Virus record (IMG/VR): IMGVR_UViG_3300042261_000837
Span: 1 to 28,964 of that record
From: a virus
DNA length: 28,964 bases
Reading direction: 5' to 3' (one strand)
The notes beneath the pieces were generated by a model. That model ran no database searches and was not told the origin of the DNA. It was given only the letters and a program-made list of their open reading frames with translations. Shown here in pieces: positions 14,901 through 21,395 of the stretch; position 1 is the first letter of the stretch; every line of letters starts with the position of its first letter. A program made the translations under genes and the position numbers.

Positions 14901-17491
14901 GCAAATCCACGATTGTTAATTGTTATTGTAGTTATTGTATTTTGACGAGAATTTGTAGAATAAGATTGTGATGTGTTTATTGAATTTGCAATGGTATATG
15001 TTGCATTTGCCCCACCGATTTGAGTGAATACTATAGATGCATTAGAATTATATCCTTGCCCACCATCAATAATATTAATACCGCTAATATAACCACCAAC
15101 AGAATAGACATTTGAAGTTGGCTCCCAAGGTGAACGAACATTAGTAGAATTTATTTCGTTTAAGAAAATTCTATTATTTGTTACGTTGCTTAGATCCCAA
15201 GTAGACAAAATGTGCATCCAAGTATTAGATATAATTTTGTTTTTTACATTGCTTTCCATTTTTAATAGAAGCACATTAGAAGAATCACGACCTTCTATTC
15301 TAATGAAACTATTAGAGAAGTTTGATGAATCTCCTTTATTAATCAACTTAACTAAAAATCTTGGAGATATTAAAGCAGTATTTGAATTAGAGATTGTTAA
15401 TATTAATTGATCAGTAGCTAAACTGTTTGGATTAAACCAAAAATTAATTGAACCTGTACTGGAATTGGCCGTATCATTTAATGACGAGTTTCTATAAATT
15501 AAAGAATTTGCTGTTGAAAAATAATATGAGTTAGCAGCAAACGGTTGATAGTTTGCAAGTATTGCATCATTTATCAAAACAACGTCATCAATATCAGTAT
15601 TTGATTTATAATCAAATTCAGCCCAAAGCTTAGTTCCTGATGGATGAACAAGATCATTCAAGTACTTTCTATAACTATTCAATGCTTTTCTTACTTTTAC
15701 GACATAGCTATAATTTTGATAATAATCTCTGTCTTCTAGTTTGTTTGTTCCACTTATTAGACCCGTGTCATCTAGATATTTTCCAGGATAAGTAAACGTT
15801 CCTGCATCTGCATTTGCATATGCAGTTGCTGTTCCGTCACCACTAGAAATTAGATTTATTGTTGGTGCATTCAGATAACCATATCCTTTATTTGTTATAG
15901 TTATTCCCAAAATCTGACCAATTGTGCCTGTTGTTGAAGTTAGCGATTCGCCATATCCCAAAAATCCATCAATTTCAATTGATGCGTTTGTTCCGCTTGA
16001 AGTACTTCTAACTTCAATAGTGGGAAGACTTAATTGACTATACGCAAGTCCGCCAATATGTTCAGTTCTTGTTCCTAGTGTGTTTGAACCGTTTAGAAAA
16101 TCTCCTTCAACAGTTCTCCAAGTGTAACTTGTAATTGCACCATTTGCATCAACATTTACATATGCATTTGCACCATAACCATAAACTCCAGTTTTATTCA
16201 TGAATACAATTGTATCACCATTTGAATAACCAACGCCCGGACTAACAATTCTTAAACGACCGGGAACACTTAGAGAACGTAATGTTGTATTACCGACGAT
16301 TGATGCTAATGGTATAGAAGTATATCCAGATCCGCCTTCATTCACTTCAATACTAACTGCTGGACCAATTGGACCATAATCAACATATGACCATGTATTT
16401 GATAAAGGAGTATTTGCGTCCCCAAGTGCTGATGTATTACTATATTGACCTATTCTTGTAGATTGATATTCGCCTACTGTATCAACACACAAACGATAAT
16501 ATGTTGGATGAAATCCACCATTTGCACTAATAGCATCAACGTATCCAGATGCACCAGAACCAAGTCCACCTGTATAAATTACAGGATTTGCAGGTATACC
16601 TGGAGTAGTTCCATTTGCGGTTCCCTTAAATCCTGCTCCACCACTAAGAACTATTGTTCCAGAAACATTACCTAAAGAAACATTGCTAATAAATGCTGTA
16701 GCACCAATACCACCTGATCCGCCTTCAAATACAATTGGAGTTCCTATTGTATAACCAGATCCACCATCAGTTATTGTTATTGAAGAAATAAATCCAGATA
16801 GAAGATTGCCTGATATTGTGTCGCCATCAACATTTACTGCAAAAAATGGCTCACCTGCAATGAAATTTCCCTTTTGCTTCGAGAGATAAAACTCCACATA
16901 ACGACTACCAACTTCGTATGTCGTAAGAATTTTTTCTACTTGTGCCGTCGCAGTTGAATTGTTTCCACGAATTAGTGTGCTATTGAACTTTTTTAATGAT
17001 TCTACAGTCGTATCTGCAATACCATTTACTTTAATGTCTGTTAATCTTACTGATTTTTCAATATACCATTTTCCTGAAGATGCTTTTAGAATATCATCTT
17101 TGGGATAATAGAAGCTTGATTCTTCTCCGAAAAGAATTCTATAGATAAAATCGTATGATTTCTGAGTTCCTGTGCCAAGATAAAAATCTTTTATGTTTTT
17201 TAATATCTTTGAACGATCTGCTTGTGACTCTTTTGGTATGAATGTTAAAAATTGATCATATAATCTATCTGCAAATTGCGTCAATCCGGTTTGATCAATT
17301 TTATCAATATCAAGATAGTTTCTAAAGTTTTTTGCACGTTCAACTGTTTTACCAAAACTTAGAGTATTATTAGATTGTTCAAGATATTCATAATAAGCTT
17401 CAAGAAAGGATATAAATGTTGGATGATCCGATCTAACGAATTCTGGTAGCTGACTAGAAACTATCGTTGATATTTTTGTATTAGTTGTCAT
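11918..17491 (-). CDS. 7: Giant baseplate wedge protein gp7 with GSGY repeats, LamG-like and propeller-like domains
   Basis: 1857 aa against about 1030 in T4. Assignment to gp7 rests on the order gp25-gp6-this-gp8 and on the N-terminal domain (about 1-230: 'LPEFVRSDHPTFISFLEAYY', 'YLGTGTQKSYDFIYRILFGE', 'KWYIEKSVRL') found in the large wedge proteins of aquatic T4-like phages. Further parts: GSGY beta-repeats (about 235-555), a conserved link 'YQNYSYVVKVRKALNSYRKY' (591-610), a LamG/ConA-like half (about 652-800, 'GSINFWFNPNSLA', 'TWMHILSTWD'), GSGY repeats (about 800-985), propeller-like blade A1 (about 988-1035), more GSGY repeats (about 1037-1285), blades A2-A5 (about 1292-1484), the LamG-like second half (about 1488-1545, 'NKFIGCLSELWFSNSYTD'), and blades B1-B5 (about 1571-1825). 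Carbohydrate or envelope contact is a plausible role of the added domains. Its start overlaps the gp6 stop (TAATG). Confidence 0.85.
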   Translation of the reverse strand: MTTNTKISTIVSSQLPEFVRSDHPTFISFLEAYYEYLEQSNNTLSFGKTVERAKNFRNYLDIDKIDQTGLTQFADRLYDQFLTFIPKESQADRSKILKNIKDFYLGTGTQKSYDFIYRILFGEESSFYYPKDDILKASSGKWYIEKSVRLTDIKVNGIADTTVESLKKFNSTLIRGNNSTATAQVEKILTTYEVGSRYVEFYLSKQKGNFIAGEPFFAVNVDGDTISGNLLSGFISSITITDGGSGYTIGTPIVFEGGSGGIGATAFISNVSLGNVSGTIVLSGGAGFKGTANGTTPGIPANPVIYTGGLGSGASGYVDAISANGGFHPTYYRLCVDTVGEYQSTRIGQYSNTSALGDANTPLSNTWSYVDYGPIGPAVSIEVNEGGSGYTSIPLASIVGNTTLRSLSVPGRLRIVSPGVGYSNGDTIVFMNKTGVYGYGANAYVNVDANGAITSYTWRTVEGDFLNGSNTLGTRTEHIGGLAYSQLSLPTIEVRSTSSGTNASIEIDGFLGYGESLTSTTGTIGQILGITITNKGYGYLNAPTINLISSGDGTATAYANADAGTFTYPGKYLDDTGLISGTNKLEDRDYYQNYSYVVKVRKALNSYRKYLNDLVHPSGTKLWAEFDYKSNTDIDDVVLINDAILANYQPFAANSYYFSTANSLIYRNSSLNDTANSSTGSINFWFNPNSLATDQLILTISNSNTALISPRFLVKLINKGDSSNFSNSFIRIEGRDSSNVLLLKMESNVKNKIISNTWMHILSTWDLSNVTNNRIFLNEINSTNVRSPWEPTSNVYSVGGYISGINIIDGGQGYNSNASIVFTQIGGANATYTIANSINTSQSYSTNSRQNTITTITINNRGFAYNANVRSIATAGGSNIAPASFAITLGDGYIEKITISSGGQGYNSNGYLIFTGGGGSGANASYVIANSLNSNESYSSNSLQNTIFSITINNPGSGYTSLPTITAQGSNITTATFTTNVASSIENTPTGIFFRPDGTSMFIVGHDRANISQYNLSTPWNVSTAKFVYGTANTELSYVTDIRIVSGGSGYNSNGSLVFSESSGTGTIANYVAKGNGSFTGIYIGIPPAASGTSPGRGYSNGFLTITNSGDGVGANVQFSVNPVSGAIVAINVKSAGHSYDPISPPTILPPPHTLGNVTHNICNVSIDVAGTGYSNGNYLIITGGNGSGANISYEVGSLGNINKLTIVNAGSGYTTRPTITAGGANTSSASFTAFGIAELTAELLSKPENNVIHSIVVTAKGTGYNVLPLVTATGANISSATFLATMEGPNSGDMFIKPDGTKAYVIDETLAKIKEFDLINAWNLKSISVTSPDNEKYYLNESGNVYVSSRATNTHGLHFSTTGNSMYITCSANSKVYQYTLGTNWSVNTASYTSNLYIGGIETIPQGITFSNTGTRMYITGTTARGISEYRLSTPWDITTARHYITHTTDNEDDQPKGSFISLGNNKIFVIGNAKNNVREYITTETGLIDYQGGNVTVSGTVIGNNKFIGCLSELWFSNSYTDHTNTALMSKFNSSNGSLLPTNLMVHIYPEWSYTGNSFNIRSYEEDPRGVFFKPDGTSFYTIGYVNANIGKYNLSTPWDVNTATFIGNTANVGICVDGSVDPSDIFIKSDGSRLYIIYNRESKVKQFDMSETWNIFSITVSAGGFLANSGEVNVATQESNTSGLSFSNTGLYMYVTGTGTDKIHQYTLGSAWNVATATYTQNVNVFTQTTETQPTGLTFNENGTKMFITGSTQDAVYEFNLNTPWDIITSTYVKKHSEYINDTAMTGLYYDSANGAFIIGSTNDAIFRYNVKSEIYTSIYLKGNVAQANINYGRGGNFNFANSIIACNTSPSDT
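12017..12781 (-). repeat. Propeller-like array B in gp7 (five blades)
   Basis: Encodes gp7 residues about 1571-1825: five units of about 40-60 residues with the pattern G-[VIL]-x-F-x-x-x-G-[TS]-x-[MF]-[YF]-x-x-G, then a strand such as 'IGKYNLSTPWDVNTATF'. Unit starts are near residues 1571, 1626, 1685, 1737 and 1789. Confidence 0.75.
13040..14530 (-). repeat. Propeller-like array A in gp7, interrupted by GSGY repeats
   Basis: Encodes gp7 residues about 988-1484. Blade A1 ('GIFFRPDGTSMFIVGHDRAN') is separated from A2-A5 by about 250 residues of GSGY repeats (13637-14383). Each A blade resembles its counterpart in array B more than its neighbours, for example 'ISQYNLSTPWNVSTAKF' with 'IGKYNLSTPWDVNTATF', and 'VYQYTLGTNWSVNTASYT' with 'IHQYTLGSAWNVATATYT'. 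Confidence 0.7.
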
Positions 17492-19572
17492 TAGATTGCC
17501 TGATTACTCATTTCAACTTGTACTGCTACGGGATCTAAATTATCAATTAACAAAATACGATTTCTTTTTGGATGAACTGTTGGATCATCACTTTCAACAT
17601 TAATTGTCAAAATACCATAATCATAATTTGGATTACGAACAACATCAATTGGATTGAAATCTATCAATCTAATTATTCCTGTAGTATAATTTATTGTTCC
17701 CGCATTTTCATTAATAAAGATCTTTTCTCCTGTACTTTCTTGAATATAAAAAGTTCTTAGAGTTCCAATTTGCGTTGATAGTATTGCTTCTGCACTAGCT
17801 GCATTTCCATCACCAATCAAAGTAACTACTGCTGATGTATAATTTGAACCGCGAGTTTTGACAATGATTCTACTTACTTTTCCGTTAACAATTTCAGAAT
17901 AAGCAGTTGCTCCACTACCATCTCCAGTTATTATTACAGATGGTGGTGTTGAATAGTTATATCCAGGATTGGTAACTGATATAGATTGCACTCCTGTAAA
18001 AGATAATGGAGTTTCTTCAATTATCGCTTCACGAACAACACCTGTTGGATCTATTACTGTGAACGGCGGATATGAATATAATCTATCTTTATAAGTTCCA
18101 CGTTTTAGTGGAGTGTTAAATTCTAACGTATAATTTTTTGCGGCGCCCAAAGTTGGCTGGAATCTTTTTTGTAAAACCACACTCATATCACTACTTAAGA
18201 ACGAATTGTCCGCTGTATCAATTGATTTCTGTAATCTTGATTGTCTAAAGGTGGCATTGAATTTTTCTAGCTCATTTACGCTATAATTTTCAATTTGTGC
18301 TTTCACTTTGTTCTTTAATGCTTCTTCATCTAATATTGTTTTTGTTTCGTCGTAATGAACAATCACATAAAGCTTTAAATAAAGATAATCTGGATCAACT
18401 ATTTCTGGTGTAACTGTTATGATATTTCTTGATTCAAGAAGTTCGCGAATTATTCTTCTTTTTTCCAAATCTGTTATTACATATCCTGCTTTTGGAACTA
18501 GAGATATAAAAACTTTTCCGTATTGAACTGGAATATTTTCTTCTCCGCCCCAAATAGAAGCAGCTTGAATATTTGGATAGTCTTTTTGTAATATTATTTC
18601 ATAATCAGAAACAGTAACTGCTCTATTTTGTGTTGTATAATATTTCGGTGCAGTATATTTTATTTTTTCAATCGATTCTTTATTTGAACCGCCAGAAGAT
18701 GCACTAATTGAGTTAACTATAACATTTGAAAATACACCAGCACCAGAAACTAGTGTAAATGAATTTGCTTTATTTGATGCATCTCCAGATGTGTCAATGT
18801 AACTTAATTGAACAATATTTCCATCATCCAAATTTTTACCAATATAACCATCTCCAAAATAAATTGCATATTGACCCGAAGGATCTTCTTCCAAGAAATA
18901 GACAGTAGAATTTGATTTAATGTCAAGAGTATCTTGCGCCAATGTGTAAGTTTGCTCGGAAGTATCAAGTATAGAAGTTCTTATGCTAACATCTAATGTT
19001 GTCGTATCAACATTTGCTGACGGTATTAAAAATCGTCTTTTTGTATTACTCTCAGTTACCGTAACATTATATGTTAATCTTTCACCTTGTTTTATTTCTA
19101 TTGAAGAAAATGTATAAGTGTTTGAAGTTACATTTTTACTTGCTGTATATGCTTGCGGTGTAACAAAAGTATAATTTATTCCATCAATTTGTTGCGATTG
19201 CAACTGAGAAAATTTTGGCAAAGTATAAGAAGATAAACCACTTCCGCCAGGCAAATCATCTGTGATTACTACATCAACTATAGCTGTTGCTGCTCTGGCA
19301 GATGTTGGCAAATAATTTAGGTGTTTAGCATGAGATACTACAGAACTTCTAATCGTGGCACTATCCAGAAATGCTTCATTACCAACCATGTTCAAGTAAT
19401 ATGACATATAATGTGTGTTATATGCAAGAACGTCAAGCAAAACGTTTAATCCAGAACCTTCAAAATCATAATCAGTAAATTGATTTTGACTTCTTAGATA
19501 ATCTTTGAGATTAGTCTTAATTGCATCAAAATCAAGTTCAGCTATTCTTAAAACTGTATTAGACGCAGCCAT
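17491..19572 (-). CDS. 6: Baseplate wedge protein gp6 (baseplate J family)
   Basis: 693 aa, close to T4 gp6 (660). The N-terminus ('ELDFDAIKTNLKDYLRSQNQ', 'YDFEGSGLNVLLDVLAYNTH', 'YYLNMVGNEAFLDSATIRSS', 'HAKHLNYLP') is diagnostic of gp6, the wedge protein that forms the inner ring holding the hub. 'FGDGYIGKNLDDGNIVQLSY' and 'RAVTVSDYEIILQKDYPNIQ' belong to the J-like core. Residues about 528-597 are two inserted GSGY-type beta-repeats ('NPGYNYSTPPSVIITGDGSG', 'TRGSNYTSAVVTLIGDG') not present in T4 gp6 as far as I know. The start is 1 base after the gp25 stop, with AAAGAG upstream. The stop overlaps the gp7 start. Confidence 0.92.
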   Translation of the reverse strand: MAASNTVLRIAELDFDAIKTNLKDYLRSQNQFTDYDFEGSGLNVLLDVLAYNTHYMSYYLNMVGNEAFLDSATIRSSVVSHAKHLNYLPTSARAATAIVDVVITDDLPGGSGLSSYTLPKFSQLQSQQIDGINYTFVTPQAYTASKNVTSNTYTFSSIEIKQGERLTYNVTVTESNTKRRFLIPSANVDTTTLDVSIRTSILDTSEQTYTLAQDTLDIKSNSTVYFLEEDPSGQYAIYFGDGYIGKNLDDGNIVQLSYIDTSGDASNKANSFTLVSGAGVFSNVIVNSISASSGGSNKESIEKIKYTAPKYYTTQNRAVTVSDYEIILQKDYPNIQAASIWGGEENIPVQYGKVFISLVPKAGYVITDLEKRRIIRELLESRNIITVTPEIVDPDYLYLKLYVIVHYDETKTILDEEALKNKVKAQIENYSVNELEKFNATFRQSRLQKSIDTADNSFLSSDMSVVLQKRFQPTLGAAKNYTLEFNTPLKRGTYKDRLYSYPPFTVIDPTGVVREAIIEETPLSFTGVQSISVTNPGYNYSTPPSVIITGDGSGATAYSEIVNGKVSRIIVKTRGSNYTSAVVTLIGDGNAASAEAILSTQIGTLRTFYIQESTGEKIFINENAGTINYTTGIIRLIDFNPIDVVRNPNYDYGILTINVESDDPTVHPKRNRILLIDNLDPVAVQVEMSNQAI

Positions 19573-19573
19573 A

Positions 19574-19972
19574 TCATCTTGCTCTTTCTAGAAAGAATGA
19601 AATTTTTGTTGGTGTAGCATTATTTCTAATGTAAAATTCGATAGAAACTTGAAATTGATTCAAATCTTCTTTAGTTTGGACAACTACGTCTTTTAGTTGA
19701 ACTCTGGGTTCAAAATTGATTATTGTATCTTCAATTGCTCGCTTGATATGTTGCGTTGTCAAAGGATTCATGTTTTCAAATAGTAATTGACGAATTGAGC
19801 TGCCTATTTCAGGGTGAAAAGGCTTTTCATAATGTCCAAGATAAATCAAATTTCTTACCGAGCGAATCACCGCTTGATCGCCGACACGAGAAGAAACATC
19901 CCCCGTTGAAGGATGTTTAGTGAAATTTAAATCTAAATCTCTAAAAGTTCTAACTATTGTAGATATTGCCAT
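19574..19972 (-). CDS. 25: Baseplate wedge protein gp25
   Basis: 132 aa, the same as T4 gp25. This is the lysozyme-fold-like wedge protein that joins gp6 to the sheath; family members lack lysozyme activity in contractile baseplates. The conserved EPR triplet is at residues 88-90 ('IINFEPRVQLKDVVV'). Other family segments are 'RDLDLNFTKHPSTGDVSSRV', 'AVIRSVRNLIYLGHYEKPFH' and 'IGSSIRQLLFENMNP'. It precedes gp6, the order usual for contractile phages. The start codon is 3 bases after the upstream stop, so translation is probably coupled. Confidence 0.95.
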   Translation of the reverse strand: MAISTIVRTFRDLDLNFTKHPSTGDVSSRVGDQAVIRSVRNLIYLGHYEKPFHPEIGSSIRQLLFENMNPLTTQHIKRAIEDTIINFEPRVQLKDVVVQTKEDLNQFQVSIEFYIRNNATPTKISFFLERAR

Positions 19973-19975
19973 CTT

Positions 19976-20743
19976 TTATTTATTCAACAATCCCAGTAGT
20001 TTTTGTTGTCCTATTTTACTTTCAAGCAGCAATTTTCCGCAAGGATTTTGATACATACTCTCTAATAGTGACGATAAAGAAGCCTGAATTAATTTATCCA
20101 AAGCTTGTTGAAAAAAGTTATTATCTGCATCTATTATATTTTGCAACGTAGTAACCATTTCATTTAATCTATAAGCAATTTCCGTCACATCAGCTAAGCA
20201 GCTATTAATCTGTTCTATCATACTTGCTATTTGACTTCCATAACCACTTAACAATTCTTCTGAAAATAAACCTGTCATATTATTTAATAGACTAAAACAT
20301 TCAGAAGTACCATCAACTGCACCCGATAAATTGCCTAAAGATCTACCAACAGACAAAATTCTATCAAGACCGGGTGTCGGATTTGTTCCTTGAGGAATCA
20401 ATCCCGATAATATTTGTGTATGCGTTGAAAAAAGACTTAGTTGTTGAGATAATCCACCTACGCCACCAGTTCCTATTGCATTATGAAGAGTTGCCTTTTC
20501 CCCACCAGACAAACATCCACTATTAGTAACCACATCATAGATACTACTAATGTTAGTTTCGAGTCCATTTATGACGCCCCCAACCGGATTTTGAAATATC
20601 GCACTTCTTCCTTCTTGAAGTAGCGTCTCAAAAATATTTTGAGACGTTAGTGAAGGCATTGAACTTTGAGGAAATGTTCCACCTGGAAATCCCGAACTAT
20701 TCGGTATTATTACTGGTGAAGACGATGATGGTAATACGGGCAT
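19976..20743 (-). CDS. Uncharacterised virion-associated protein between PAAR and gp25
   Basis: 255 aa. I do not recognise a named family. Residues 1-35 are Pro/Ser/Gly-rich and extended ('MPVLPSSSSPVIIPNSSGFP'). The rest is predicted helical with regular hydrophobic spacing: 'QNIFETLLQEGRSAIFQNPV', 'YGSQIASMIEQINSCLADVT', 'MVTTLQNIIDADNNFFQQAL', 'LIQASLSSLLESMYQNPCGK'. Four Cys (about 82, 149, 187, 237) are spread out with no zinc-finger spacing. Its position between spike tip and gp25 suggests a hub-proximal structural or assembly protein. GGAGAATAA gives a good ribosome site and the start is 16 bases after the PAAR stop. Similar helical, Cys-containing proteins at this position occur in aquatic T4-like phages, as I recall. 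Confidence 0.8.
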   Translation of the reverse strand: MPVLPSSSSPVIIPNSSGFPGGTFPQSSMPSLTSQNIFETLLQEGRSAIFQNPVGGVINGLETNISSIYDVVTNSGCLSGGEKATLHNAIGTGGVGGLSQQLSLFSTHTQILSGLIPQGTNPTPGLDRILSVGRSLGNLSGAVDGTSECFSLLNNMTGLFSEELLSGYGSQIASMIEQINSCLADVTEIAYRLNEMVTTLQNIIDADNNFFQQALDKLIQASLSSLLESMYQNPCGKLLLESKIGQQKLLGLLNK

Positions 20744-20759
20744 GATTTATTCTCCAAAT

Positions 20760-21047
20760 TTAACCAGCAAAAACAGTTGACGATCCTGTTATAACAATTG
20801 AACCACATTCAATTGAGTCACCCACTCTACCGCATTGTAGTCCATTAACAAATACAGTAGATGAGCCAACAGCAAGAATGCTATCATGACATCCTTGATT
20901 CGGACAGCAATGTGTAGACCAATGATCACTTTGTCTATGTATTCCACGACTTTCTACAAATACATCCAAACTAGATGTATCATTTGGTCTTGAGGGAAAA
21001 CATCCATGACCAGAGCATACATCATTTAACATAGTTACTGCTGGCAT
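20760..21047 (-). CDS. 5.4: PAAR-domain spike tip protein (T4 gp5.4 type)
   Basis: 95 aa, close to the 97 of T4 gp5.4. PAAR proteins cap the trimeric gp5/VgrG beta-helix with a sharp metal-binding cone. Visible features: 'MPAVTMLNDVCSGHGCFPSR' at the start, 'DVFVESRGIHRQSDHWSTHC' with 'CPNQGCHDSILAVGSSTVFV' in the middle, and 'NGLQCGRVGDSIECGSIVIT' near the end. Candidate zinc ligands are His14, His42 or His46, His54 and Cys72 or Cys81. It lies close behind the gp5 spike gene (one small gene between), as expected for its partner. AGAG precedes the start. Confidence 0.93.
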   Translation of the reverse strand: MPAVTMLNDVCSGHGCFPSRPNDTSSLDVFVESRGIHRQSDHWSTHCCPNQGCHDSILAVGSSTVFVNGLQCGRVGDSIECGSIVITGSSTVFAG

Positions 21048-21048
21048 A

Positions 21049-21384
21049 TTATTCTCTTGTCAATTCTAAAAATTTTTCTATTTGCTTTTCTACAATTTCT
21101 TTGCGATTTGGCCACTTGATATAAACTTTTTCTGGGTTTTTTGCTAAGTTTAACAAAAGAGGAAGAATCATATCTTCAACTTTTTTAAGACGAGTTCTAA
21201 CTTCCATTTCAATTAAACGCTTGTGTTCGTCAACATCAACTTTAGACAATAGATTATCAAGCTTCTCTTCTAATTTCTTGACATCTTCTGTTGCTGCAGG
21301 AGAAGCTATGGTTGGTGGTGTAGCTAATGATTTTACGTATTCATCTTCATCTACTGCACTAAAGCCAAAATCGTTTTCCGACAT
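21049..21384 (-). CDS. Small conserved T4-like protein between spike and PAAR
   Basis: 111 aa, no named function. It starts 'MSENDFGFSAVDEDEYVKSL', followed by a Pro/Ala linker, a predicted coiled coil (about 34-75, 'EDVKKLEEKLDNLLSKVDV') and a C-terminal motif 'LLLNLAKNPEKVYIKWPNRK'. The combination of an acidic 'FGFxxVDE' start and an 'NPEKxYIxWPNR' end is, as I recall, conserved in small proteins next to gp5 in many T4-like phages. The start follows the gp5 stop by 11 bases with AAGGA upstream, and the stop is 1 base before the PAAR start. Possibly an assembly factor of the hub or spike; this is inferred from position. Confidence 0.8.
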   Translation of the reverse strand: MSENDFGFSAVDEDEYVKSLATPPTIASPAATEDVKKLEEKLDNLLSKVDVDEHKRLIEMEVRTRLKKVEDMILPLLLNLAKNPEKVYIKWPNRKEIVEKQIEKFLELTRE

Positions 21385-21395
21385 CTTTTTTATCC

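Noticed and set aside
19977-19984. AATAAATA on the minus strand before gp25
   Set aside because: It ends 4 bases before the gp25 start and covers the end of the upstream gene; spacing is unlike the 26-28 bases of the accepted motifs.
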